This document shows, piece after piece, positions 1-8,878 of a stretch of 11,090 nucleotides of DNA. This DNA is from Mycogone perniciosa (lineage: Eukaryota; Ascomycota; Sordariomycetes; Hypocreales; Hypocreaceae), in the NCBI GenBank assembly GCA_025331125.1, contig JAOALB010000304.1:1-11090 (forward strand). Reading direction: 5' to 3'. The notes under the pieces were generated by a model. That model was given only the letters and a program-made list of their open reading frames with translations, ran no database searches and was not told the DNA's origin. Each line of letters opens with the position of its first letter. The stretch's first letter is position 1. The translations under genes and the position numbers were made by a program.

Positions 1-90
1 CAGCGAACAGCGGCGCAAGCCGCCGGCTCCTGACGTCCTATTGCCCATAAGGGATTTGTGTAACTAGCTTACTTAGTAGACGTAAATAAT

Positions 91-109
91 AAAACAAACA
101 AACAAACAA
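91..109. repeat. (AAAC)n microsatellite
   Basis: Nearly five units of AAAC in an A-rich context. This may be a simple microsatellite or the decayed tail of a retroposed sequence; nothing upstream identifies such an element. Confidence 0.8.
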
Positions 110-628
110 TATGGGCGGTCGAAAACGAGTAAAGTTTTGCAAGATGCTTCGGCCGGATAGCGAAGAGATTAATTATGGCACTCTACTCTGCGATGACATT
201 CTGACCAGATATAAGAGATCAGCATCCTCTGCATATTAATTGAAACTAGTAAAATAGAAAGTTAGGATAAGAATATTATCTACTGGAGGCGTAAATATAA
301 AAAGCATCTTGCTGAGATGAAAGAGGGCAAATGGTTAAGCATATATTCGAATGAGGCAAAATCGGCGGCATACGTGATTCTTAATAAATACCAGTAGTCA
401 ATTTGGCCCAAGGAGCACTCTATTACACCAAGAAGGAAACGCCACCAGCCTAGGCTGCCGGACAAAGTTGTTAGTGTTGCTGCGAGCAGAGACTGTGGCA
501 CCGCAGTCAGCCCTTCTCCCGAACATCCAACACAAACACCAGGTTCGCGATACCACTCTATAGAGAATGCGTGGGAAGCCGTTTCCGAGAATACCCTGGC
601 ACTTGGAAATGGAGAGAACTATTCAGAC

Positions 629-660
629 CTTCACACCCTAGCACCTTCACACCCTAGCAC
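629..660. repeat. Perfect 16-bp tandem duplication
   Basis: Two identical, directly adjacent copies of a 16-bp unit (CTTCACACCCTAGCAC at 629-644 and 645-660). It lies in non-coding sequence and has no visible function. Confidence 0.9.
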
Positions 661-1557
661 AGGCTGCAAGCGAAGCATTAGATCCCAACTGCCCTGCTGC
701 TTTCGACAACGGACTCACTTTCATTAGCTGCCGATCACGTCTTCCTCAGCAATTATAGGTCAACGAATTAAGTGGTAGAATAGGGAGAACGATATTGCGC
801 ACTGCGGGGAGAAGTGGACTTGACATCTATGCAAAATCCAGTCAAGAGACAACATAAAATATCCCTGGACCGCAATGCTCACCGGATAACGGCGTTTCAT
901 TTCCTCTCGTGACCAGCCCAGGGTATCCGTACTTGGTACTGTAGTCAAGGTCTCGACTCTATAAAAGTGACCAGCAGATACCATGCGGACCCTTGTAGTA
1001 CTTATTCCATGGTGTGGGCTACCATCTAGCCCCAGTCTTGGCATTAACATGCCTTCCATGCAGACGGTTGTCAATACTTAGCTCTCTTGTGTTTTTAAGT
1101 CCCTTTACGCATGTTTCCCATAATAGATAGGAATGCTAGCAAGCCTCATAGTCTCGCCAAGGCTTGACTCCGACTCCCCCTAGATAATCGACAAGAGGGT
1201 GTAATGCTATATCCACAACCCCTTATTCTGATAGGTCGCCCGCCCATATAAGCGTGAATAATCTCTAGGTCACATACAACAAAAGACGGTTTTAACACCC
1301 AGAACGGTAACAGGGTTAAACAATCATCACACTGCCAATCGCATAACCGTGAAGACTTAGGTCGCCTCAGAGGACCTTACTACCTTGTAACGCCACAGAT
1401 GGAACTCGCTAAAAGATCTAGTGGCATTAGTCTCAGAATGAGGCAATCTCTCCACCATCAAGCTGGGTCCCTGAGCGTAGCCGACTACCCGTCTTGTTTC
1501 CCATAGCAAGTTGGTGACTACTTAAGGGTGGCCATTTCCTGAGCTTTCCCAAACTGA

Positions 1558-1934
1558 AATCCGAACGCATCTTTCAGTACCATTGATCTCACACCGTTCA
1601 TGATGACTTTTGACGAATTCGTTAGAGAGTCCAACAACTCTCATATACTATGGACAACCGAGTACGAGAAGCCCTGGATGAAAGCCATCATAGAGAAGGG
1701 ATACGGGCTTTTGGGTAAATGGTGGTTGGAGGCTCTCCCCGAAGGTTATTTTACAACAAAAGTGTAGGTTTGCCGCAAATGACACTCTTTTACTGGAGGA
1801 GATGGCATCTGTTTTTGGAAGATGGGATGCCGCTTTTGGAGGACATTTTGCTACGCGCCGGTGCCGTTCCCCCCACTCCCCCGTGGTCTTGCCGCCGGCG
1901 CTATCCAGGGGCGGCCCACCACCTCACGCTTGTT
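1558..1934 (+). pseudogene. Unrecognised coding remnant with a frameshift
   Basis: From just after a TGA at 1555-1557, one frame runs open to a TAG at 1765-1767 and includes two adjacent Met codons at 1600 and 1603. Its composition is protein-like (for example a segment reading EYEKPWMKAIIEKGYG). Directly after, a second frame reads on from 1760 with similarly plausible residues (LLLEEMASVFGRWDAAFGG) to a TAA near 1943. The two join if one base is removed from the A run at 1758-1761. A candidate acceptor (CTTTCAG) sits at 1571-1577. I do not recognise the protein. It ends just before the recombinase gene and could be a decayed gene or chance open sequence. Confidence 0.25.
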
Positions 1935-1983
1935 TTATTTAAGCAATCCAAGTATTAAACAACCACACGGCTACGCACTGTAG

Positions 1984-4420
1984 ATGCATCATGCCTTTAC
2001 CTTCTATTCCAACGAGGACAAGACGCAAAGACGAGAAATGGGCGTCCAAAAAAGAGCACCGCGGGTGCAACACTCGCCTGACTACTATCGATCAACACAG
2101 CGGCGCCTCACTAAACAAGGCGCTGTGAAAAGGGAGCATTCGGATACCACGAAGGTTAATATGAATTGTGTGGTAAAAAAATGGAGACAGTATGCTAAAG
2201 CCATATTGTTCGTTGTTTATGATGCTAATGCAAACCAGATATTGCGCTTTCCTCCGATTCGACCCAAAAGCCCATCTTCAAAATTCAACGAAAGAAGATT
2301 TGATGACATTTCTACAATGGATGCTAGATAACCATGCCTATATAAAAAAGAAGAGCACTGTACAGACATATAAGAGAATTCTCTTTCAAGTCTATCGAAA
2401 GTCTGTGGGTGTCGATTTTGATAGAGAGGGAAATGAGGAGATCATGAATGTGTGTCTATCCCTGGTGTTGGTTTATAATATGCTTCTGCAATGGCTGCTT
2501 ACATGCAATTAGTATATCAACGGACATCTCACGACTACGTACAAGCTCGACACATCGGTGAATGAGAAGCCTGTGGTGAATATTGATGACGTGTACCTCG
2601 TTCAGTATCATCACTGGGTCCATGACAACTCGGTCTTTCCTGATGAGCGCCAACGAATACAATTGGCACTCTTGATTCTGATCCAGGCATATACAGCAAC
2701 GCGGCCCCGAGTCCTCGTTTACAGGAAGCTGAACAAGAGTGCTCTCAACGATCATTATTTGGGCCAGACAGATGAAGATATGAATACGGATGAAGATACA
2801 AATACGGATGAAGATACAAAGACAGAGTCTGAGGCGGAATGGGACCCAGAAGAGGATGATTTCAAGACGATTTGCTACAGGGACGTCAAATTGATCCTTC
2901 TCAGGAACGCTGAAGGTGGGAGGGATCTCCCAGCGATGGAGGTGACGCTGAGATACACTAAAGGCTGGAAGCGCAGGGAAAACCCGTGAGTCATCTTAGA
3001 ATGCTACACTGGACAACTGCTAATACTATCTGGATAGGAAGACCTTCATCTTTTATGAGGTGGATAACCTGCTGTTTGACGGAGTGCTTCTTTTTTTGGC
3101 CATCGCCCTCCTCGACCAAGCATTCGAGGCGGATATCCGCTCGGTTGAAGACTTTTACAAGATCAAAGTCAAGGAACCGCGACGCTCGCTGGAGTTTCAC
3201 TGGCGGAAGGATATTAGAGACATGCCAGTTTTCCGACAAGCGGTACCGCAATATGACGGAACCGTCCGTACATCCGGCACTGAAGCCCTCCGGTACCATA
3301 CCTACCTTTATTACCTCCAAAGGCTAGGCGAGATGACTGGCTTCATGCAGATCTTGAGGCCGTATACAATCCGCCGAGGCGCAGGCGAGGGTGTGGAAGG
3401 TGAGAGAGCGATCTTTTGGCGCATGAACTTCGGCAGAGCTAACGTTGACTAGCGGTGGCCACGCAGGCGCAGCTTCAACAAGTCATGAACCACATAAGTG
3501 CGTCGACATACCAAATGTACATTAACCAGCGGGTTCAGTGTGACACGCAAGCCGCTTTCCTCGGGCGCCCCTCGAACGGGGCTCTATTGAAAGCGGCGGG
3601 ACATATGAGCCGGTTTGCCGACCCAAGAGCCCCTACAGTCGCCAGCCCTGCCGAACTTGAGAAGATCAAGACGGACCCAAATCTCGCTCACCTGATAAAA
3701 ATGCGTGACTTTTACGCGGGAGAAGTTCGCAACCAGTCCGGGACTATCAAAGCAGCCAAGGCAGCCGGTACCCAGCTGTATGGGATGTACCACGATGCGC
3801 AGGCCAAGGTGCTCTCAGCGAGAGCGTACCTTCGCAAATTGGCGAAACTCAAAACAAGAAAGAAATTTTTCGACACAATCAACACCATCGAGATCAACGC
3901 ACAGCTCAAGGACAAGAGCCAATTCCTCGACTTGGAGACGGCAGCCTGGCAACCCCAGCCCTCATATTGTTTGGAGGAGCGAAGGCTACTGGCCCAACTC
4001 ATTTGTGCTGACACAAGCGCCTTGGATGAAGAGACGAAACTAAGACACCGAAGGCTTACAGCACATGCGATGATGGCGCTCGGGGGGAAGACAGAGCCGA
4101 GGCGACCAAAATCAGCGGTAGCGGTAACAATCGCAAAGGAGGATTTGCCAAAGGAATGTGACAAAGACCAGTGTTTTATGTGCTTTTGGAATGAGACATT
4201 GCCCCGGAGCCAACGACACCATAGGTTCTTCTCCGCTTATCGAGCACGAGACCATCTCATTGCCAAACACCTCAAAGGGGTTGCTGAGAACTGCGTGGCG
4301 TGCCCTGAGCCACATTGCAAGGAAAAGGGAATCACACTCAAGTCTCTTGGAGCCGTCCAGAATCATCTGACCAGCATTCATAAATATGATATATTTAATA
4401 GATATAAAGTAAATACGTAG
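1984..4420 (+). CDS. DUF3435-family tyrosine recombinase (Starship captain-like) with C-terminal zinc fingers; five exons
   Basis: A site-specific DNA recombinase that would act in the nucleus by a covalent Tyr-DNA intermediate. Exons are 1984-2189, 2239-2449, 2513-2985, 3038-3399 and 3453-4420, giving 739 residues with no internal stop. The four introns are 49, 63, 52 and 53 nt, with GT-AG ends; GCTAAT or GCTAAC branch sites are visible in introns 1, 3 and 4. The start is the first ATG after an in-frame TAG; Met19 (ATG at 2038) is an alternative. Residues about 45-200 resemble the N-terminal DNA-binding part of DUF3435 proteins (INGHLTTTYKLDT, then EKPVVNIDDVYL). Active-site candidates are R203 in TATRPR, K289 in RYTKG, Y406-x-x-R409, H431 and Y440 in NHISASTYQMY; the nine-residue H-to-Y spacing matches Xer-type enzymes. 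Residues 494-569 look helical and basic. Two C2H2-like fingers follow (C658/C661/H685/H690; C701/C706/H722/H727). DUF3435 membership is recognised from memory of the family. Whether it leads a Starship is inference. Confidence 0.9.
2771..2824 (+). repeat. Three 18-bp tandem units coding an acidic Asp-Glu-Asp repeat
   Basis: Three imperfect 18-bp copies, each opening with GATGAAGATA, encode six-residue units of the type DEDxNT at residues 226-243 of the recombinase. An acidic tail (EAEWDPEEDD) follows. It lies between R203 and K289, where family members commonly carry variable acidic linkers, so a length change there is likely tolerated. Confidence 0.9.
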
Positions 4421-4457
4421 TTGCCGTCGCAAGGTTGATAGCTACAGTAACATCTAG

Positions 4458-4463
4458 AATAAA
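4458..4463 (+). promoter_or_regulatory. Polyadenylation signal AATAAA
   Basis: A canonical AATAAA lies 38 nt after the stop codon of the recombinase gene, in the position expected for 3' end formation. One exact hexamer in AT-rich DNA is weak evidence alone. Confidence 0.45.
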
Positions 4464-4687
4464 CATCTCGAGATTTCTCCATATCAGTGTCAGTATCCTC
4501 GTCCACTGATAGTGAATCCAATGTTTTGTTTCACCTTATGCCGTAGCTCACATAGCAGATTATAGACAATCCAATTGAAGGTAGGAGACGAGGTATAGTA
4601 TACATTGGGGATCAGATTAAGAAGGATATTAAGGAGCAGCAGTCTTTATATTTGAGTAAATAGCTTATTTTCAATTAGTATCTATTG

Positions 4688-4749
4688 GGATTCGAACAGA
4701 GAACCTAGATAACCCCGAAAAAAAGTCTCCTAACATATACCACAGAGGT
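4688..4749 (-). other. Degenerate tRNA-like sequence (possible tRNA relic or tRNA-derived SINE)
   Basis: Read on the minus strand, TGGTATATGTTAGG (4742-4729) resembles a polymerase III A box, and TGTTCGAATCC (4698-4688) resembles a B box with a T-loop. The gap between them is about 30 nt, as in an intron-less tRNA. The T stem pairs poorly and I could not build a full cloverleaf, so a working tRNA is unlikely. The A-box part also belongs to a hairpin, which could explain part of the resemblance. Confidence 0.3.
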
Positions 4750-4768
4750 GTGGCATACGTTAGGGGGT
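4725..4768. repeat. Near-perfect hairpin with a 4-nt loop
   Basis: CCTAACATATACCACA at 4729-4744 faces TGTGGCATACGTTAGG at 4749-4764 across the loop GAGG. Of 16 positions, 14 pair in Watson-Crick fashion and the other two differ only by a transition (wobble pairs in RNA). The stem extends weakly to 4725 and 4768. Confidence 0.75.
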
Positions 4769-4856
4769 TACTTCCTGGCTTCATAGAATCATATATAATA
4801 CATTGGCTTAGTTATATAGTATTTAATTGGCTGTAGATTAAGTGCTGACATAATTT

Positions 4857-4872
4857 GCGCGGGATCCCGCGC
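4857..4872. repeat. Perfect 16-bp GC-rich palindrome
   Basis: GCGCGGGATCCCGCGC equals its own reverse complement and stands out in AT-rich surroundings. It could be a binding site for a dimeric protein or part of a transposon end; nothing nearby decides. Confidence 0.85.
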
Positions 4873-5086
4873 ACCTGTGAGGGGCCCTCTCCCATGTTGT
4901 GCTGACTAATAATACATGAATAGGTACTACCGTTATGTTTTTAACGGAGCTTGAGGGGCATCGTTTCGCGGCACGGCGATACCGGCGACTCGGTGGCAGG
5001 CCAGCCCAGAGGAAGCTACTACACACACCCCCTCCGTCCAACCAAAGCGAAATTAAGACGAAAGATACGTAGTATAGGCGCTGACC

Positions 5087-5187
5087 AACGCCGCTAATGC
5101 AAGGGCTTTCGAAATCAAGTAACCAATACCAATGCACCAATTCAGCAGAGAATTCGGTAGTCTGTGTCAGCAATTGTTAGCGGCGTT
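5087..5187. repeat. 11-bp perfect inverted repeat pair
   Basis: AACGCCGCTAA at 5087-5097 and TTAGCGGCGTT at 5177-5187 are exact reverse complements about 80 bp apart. A shorter pair, TGCTGACA at 4843-4850 and TGTCAGCA at 5165-5172, partly brackets the same area. No transposase frame lies between. Confidence 0.6.
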
Positions 5188-5298
5188 ACTTCCGCTTATG
5201 GTTAGCAATATAATACTCCATACCTCCTCGCATCTTAGGTATATCGAGCACTATGGTGAAGGTCCAGGTACACTATACTTTATATATATTGAGGAGAC

Positions 5299-5401
5299 TG
5301 GATAACTTCCCCTAGTCCCTCGTCGCGAGTACTCCAGAGAATCCGAGGTAGTGGACTTCTCAATCACCACGCGCTCATCAAGTCCATGGGGTAGTTATCC
5401 A
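5299..5401. repeat. 14-bp imperfect inverted repeat pair
   Basis: TGGATAACTTCCCC at 5299-5312 pairs with GGGGTAGTTATCCA at 5388-5401 at 13 of 14 positions. The 75-bp interior has no recognisable coding content. Confidence 0.55.
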
Positions 5402-6250
5402 ATCCCCCACCTTATTGGTTATGATCGTCTACTCCTATCTACTGCCCTTCTCGCTTCATTTTCCATATGCTTTATCTTCATTTTCATTTACACTATAGAG
5501 CACCCATTCTCTTTAACCAGCCATTGCTAGCAAATTGCTGCCATTTCTTCGATTTCGTTTGCTATATCATTAAGGGAGCTTTTTAATAACGTTATTCACG
5601 GTAAGCTTTATGAATTATTTCTAGGTGATTTCTCCTATCCTAGAATAGGCGCATAACAACTCTCGACAAGCAATGCCTTACATAGAGCATATAAGTTACA
5701 ATATGCTTTAAGCGGCACTTATTATAAGGTTATATCGATATCTTGGCCAAGGCAGACCAAGGTAGTAAGAGCCTTAGAAGTCCAGTTATTATTCTCCAAA
5801 GGTAGGTTTTTTGATACTTGATATGTAGGTTTCGCTTTTGCCGTTGCTGATAATCATGCTCAGGATAGATACAGGTTCCTATTACAGAGAATATAAACCT
5901 TGAAATGGTCAGAAGTTGAACCCTCTTACTTCTCTTTGCGCGCCATGTCCAGGAGCTTACGAGGAAATTCGATCGACTCCCCTGAGAGATATACTGGCAA
6001 GCTTAGGCTACCTATCTTGGGCATATTTTTGCTAGCCTATAGGGAGTAATACCTATATGCAAGGTATGTCCGACTGTTACCTGCTGAAATGAAGCTTTGG
6101 CCCGCCATAGTAGAGGTAATACAACTACCTCTGCATTAGGCAAGCGCCCCAACACTCGCCAGATTGGTGTTGTCCTGCCCCGACTTACTTGAAGTCGATG
6201 GGGGTTGCTACCATAGTAGGAGGGTGTTAAGGGTGATTTCTCAGATATAG

Positions 6251-7080
6251 CGCCATGAACAGTTTTGGTCTTGCAACGGCAAATCTATTATAGTGTCTAC
6301 ATTCAGGGGCTGACCGATATGCGCATGAGCGAGTCCTGGAAATCTGCTTCTCACATCCTATCTGCACTTGAACCTGGTGGTAGAGAATTGGCGGCGACGA
6401 ACGGCAACTGTCGAAACAACATTGAACGGTGCTACGCACAAGGGTTGCTAGTCTGCCGCCAGTATCCCATTCCGTCACCCCGGATGACCAACTTGCTGCA
6501 ACAACACCCACAACCGCAGACGACTCGTCTGTGATTGATCACACAGCTTCAAGGCAAATTAAACACAGACAAGAACACATCCCAACTTGAACCTGGGAAC
6601 CACGAGCATCAACATGGCCATCACGAACGCGGAACTGCCGTCACTCCATGGACCGAGACATGCTATTCCTTCGCTCTCAACGCTCCAGCTCCATCACTAC
6701 GCACACCCAGACACCAGTCATACGGCCAACATATTGCGCCTTGCCAAGGGCATACGTGTCGCTTGGAGTCATGGATGGCTTGGGGCTGAAGAGAGAGGCA
6801 TTGAGCCATGCAGAGGAAGGGGGTGAGCGAGAAAAGAGACATCGCCAATGCTCGGAAGGGAGCACGCCACCAAATGTCCATGCCGAGCTCTCAATTCCAT
6901 GCACTGGCAAGGAACAAACCATGATGTGCCCTCCAATGGGCAGTGCAGTTTGGCAGGCTCAGGTGATTGTCATGGGGGCGTGTGGACAAGTTGGGTCTCG
7001 ACCGCAGAGTGTGGGCAAGATTTAAGGCCGTGGACGAATACGGTCGATCAACGTGCGGCAGAAGCCTTCCACCCAGGGTG
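6251..7080. other. Intergenic sequence upstream of the four-exon gene
   Basis: This stretch appears GC-richer than 4421-6250 and is open in several overlapping frames on both strands (for example a 70-residue frame from ATG 6614 to 6826). I recognise none of the products, and open frames on both strands in the same place argue against real coding. I treat it as spacer and distal promoter. Confidence 0.4.
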
Positions 7081-7090
7081 TTCCTCCAAG

Positions 7091-7098
7091 TATATAAG
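7091..7098 (+). promoter_or_regulatory. TATA box of the four-exon gene
   Basis: TATATAAG lies about 170 bp before the ATG at 7268. It is followed by a long pyrimidine-rich tract (about 7127-7176), a usual feature of fungal core promoters and leaders. Transcription probably starts in or near that tract. Confidence 0.6.
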
Positions 7099-7267
7099 GC
7101 CAACGTCTCGCCCTATCTCAACAGGTAGGACTCTCTCCTCTTTTCTTTCACTCACCCATCCCCCTCCCTTTATTATCGCCGAACTTCCCGCGTTCTTGAA
7201 CTTTAAACCTACCGCCACCTTTTAGAAACCTGATATCCAGTCGTTGTAAGAACTCTAGTTCACAGCC

Positions 7268-8383
7268 ATGTCGGGGATAGACAGGATTACTATACCTACA
7301 CATCGCGTTTACCGCTGGAGTGATGGTTCCTCAGTAAGGTATCGCATGCCGTCGGAGGAGAGACGTTGGCGTGCTAGGCGAATGAGTCGCGCCCACCCTT
7401 ATTTGCCGCCTCCTCGCCAAGATGTCCGGTCCAACTTGGTGGCTACAGCTCCAGTGATCGAACCGAAGACTGAACCGGCCGACGATGAAGGTATCCCATG
7501 GGACATCGAGCCTGCTTCGGCGTATTCTATGCGAGCCAATAAGCCAAAGATTGAGCTGGGCGAACATGATACCACCTCAGAGGCATCTACCCATGGTAAG
7601 CTACTTGTCTCCCGCACGAATGATTACGACCATCACTGGGGTGCAACTCATCCACAACTCCGGAGGCTAATCTTGGCTTGACTGAATCAGAGGCACAATC
7701 AGAGGTTCGCGAACATTTCAACCAGGTTCTCGCCGAGGATAAGACTGCCTTGCGGACAGTCAATAATACACTTGCTCAATGTAGGTTGCTGCGCTGCTGG
7801 TCTAATGCTTAGACAGTTTTGCTTACAAACCCCCGCAGGCAATGAGGAGAACCATGCTTCAGCTTCCTCAATGGCAATGGCCGGAGAAGGTAATGCAGAT
7901 CCCAGACTCACCAGTCCTCCTCGCATATCTCCTTGCTAACGTTGAGGACTAGAAGTCTCCAGGCCGCACCATCCTCGAACACATCGCAATGCCCTCCGTC
8001 GAAGCGAACCACAACAACAACAACCCCCTGAAGTCACGGCCGATCCACAGCAAAGCCCGTCGCCCGCTGAGCGCCCGCTGAGGAGGAGACGCATGCCTCC
8101 TAAGACGTCGCACAGTATGGTTCTGCGGAAACGGAACAAGACTCCTGCTTCTCAAGAACAGACCACGTCACATACAATTAAAGGGAGCGATACCTTCCCC
8201 AGGATTCTGCAGCTTGAGTCGGTTTTATTACAAGGCGGAACTCTCTGGTTCACAGCGAAAGTAGAGCTCTCGCTAGATGACATCCAAGGGATCCAAAACC
8301 TTCATGCGGCTATGGAGCTTGTCGTCCAAGAATTTGGGAGGGAGACATGGAACCTCCTTTCTAGCTCTAAGGTTAGCACATAG
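7268..8383 (+). CDS. Hypothetical nuclear-type basic protein, 299 residues, four exons
   Basis: Exons 7268-7595, 7691-7780, 7839-7889 and 7953-8383 join to 900 nt with no internal stop. All three introns (95, 58 and 63 nt) are phase 1, with donors GTAAGC, GTAGGT and GTAATG and acceptors TCAG, GCAG and CTAG; the first and third have GCTAAT and GCTAAC branch sites. The start sits in a good fungal context (CAGCCATGTC) below a TATA box. I do not recognise the protein. Residues 1-50 are rich in Arg; 64-82 are acidic with Pro; 177-180 are QQQQ. Basic clusters RRRRMPPK (200-207) and LRKRNK (214-219) look like nuclear localisation signals. The last 65 residues, including LWFTAKVELSLDDIQGI, look like a small folded domain. 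A nuclear or DNA-associated role is inference. An alternative 3' splice after LLSSSK is possible. Confidence 0.75.
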
Positions 8384-8491
8384 ATTATTCTATATATTCT
8401 TGTTGTCATTTATATTACATGTCTATTTCTGCGACTATACAGGCAGCATTCCTTTCCTATCTATGTTCTAATGCTGAAACAATGATCTAAT

Positions 8492-8878
8492 CTAAGAACT
8501 CAAAGACCCTCCTTGACCTCCCATCGACGTTTGCGCACGTTTCACATCTGAAGGCGACCATAGCATGATCTCTTTCCCATCCCATATGATGTAGCTGTCC
8601 ATTGGCACTCTGAGGTGTGAAGTCCATTGGGGGTTTTGGTACGAGATACCCCCCCTGACAATGTGAGGGTGATCCAGGAAAAGACCGATATCGTGCAGCT
8701 GGCTGAACACAAAGGCCATGTCTTTCCGTGGTCCGTATAGATTAAGAGAAAATTCCCCATTGTCGCTCATAACCAAGGAAAACTGCTTTCCATCGACGGA
8801 TACTACTCGGAGCTTGACAACAGTGGATGGATGGAGCCATATGCCGTCACGCGTTCGAATAAGACGAGGGGACTTGAC
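8492..8878 (-). pseudogene. Fragment resembling the N-terminal region of a fungal SNF2-family protein
   Basis: An open frame of 128 residues starts directly after a good acceptor (GCTAGCAG, minus strand) and ends in a stop at 8492. It includes LNLYGPRKDMAFVFSQLHD, then GLFLDHP and SYQNPQ. This order (YGP..., a hydrophobic helix, LFLxxP, YxNP) resembles the region ahead of the ATPase in fungal Rad5/HLTF-like SNF2 proteins, from memory of the family. No helicase motif is present. A 49-nt intron (8927-8879, GTAAGA donor) may precede it, but the frame before that donor closes within 11 codons. The gene appears cut at both ends. The 3' end of the four-exon gene lies only about 110 bp away, in the opposite orientation. 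Confidence 0.45.

Larger units (their letters stand above)
1..1557. other. Gene-poor region, no supported gene
   Basis: No open frame here has recognisable protein similarity. The longest is on the minus strand at 760-1074 (104 codons). It contains an intron-like segment at 882-802 (GTGAGC donor, pyrimidine-rich CCCCGCAG acceptor, 81 nt), but I do not recognise the protein on either reading and the frame has no supporting partner exons. The only clear structures are an AAAC microsatellite (91-109) and a 16-bp tandem duplication (629-660). If the recombinase at 1984 leads a mobile element, the left edge of that element could lie in this stretch or before it. Confidence 0.5.
4421..6250. other. 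AT-rich intergenic region with inverted repeats, no supported gene
   Basis: About 1.8 kb without a reading frame that I can support. The minus-strand frame at 4838-5173 has no recognisable content and overlaps palindromic DNA. The stretch contains the tRNA-like fossil and hairpin near 4688-4768, a GC-rich palindrome at 4857, and two pairs of inverted repeats (5087/5177 and 5299/5388). From about 5400 to 6200 it is pyrimidine-rich to AT-rich sequence in which I see no structure. It looks like a zone of decayed mobile DNA. Confidence 0.5.

Noticed and set aside
64..80. A TTAC-N7-A motif of the kind reported as an insertion target for some Starships
   Set aside because: The motif has only five fixed bases and is expected about every kilobase per strand. 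Without a second copy at a right edge it says nothing.
760..1074. Minus-strand frame with an internal intron-like segment
   Set aside because: The splice signals look good, but no family is recognisable, the last exon would be about 14 codons, and no further exons are seen.
3584..4370. Plus-strand frame 3705-4043, minus-strand 3584-3793 and plus-strand 4158-4370
   Set aside because: Alternative frames inside exon 5, where the main frame has clear DUF3435 and Cys/His content.
2991..4432. Several minus-strand frames opposite the recombinase (2991-3320, 3712-4164, 4112-4432)
   Set aside because: They lie opposite well-supported recombinase exons and have no recognisable content; they are shadows of the coding strand.
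4688..4749. A functional tRNA gene on the minus strand
   Set aside because: The T stem pairs poorly and no full cloverleaf can be built; kept only as a tRNA-like relic.
6227..7103. Many overlapping frames on both strands upstream of the four-exon gene
   Set aside because: Both strands are open in the same places, no product is recognisable, and a promoter region explains the position better.
7331..7617. Minus-strand frames opposite exon 1 of the four-exon gene
   Set aside because: Shadow frames; the plus strand has a TATA box, a good start context and consistent splice sites.
7936..8155. Two overlapping minus-strand frames rich in Arg, Gly and Cys
   Set aside because: They arise from the complement of the CAA and CGC repeats in exon 4 of the plus-strand gene.
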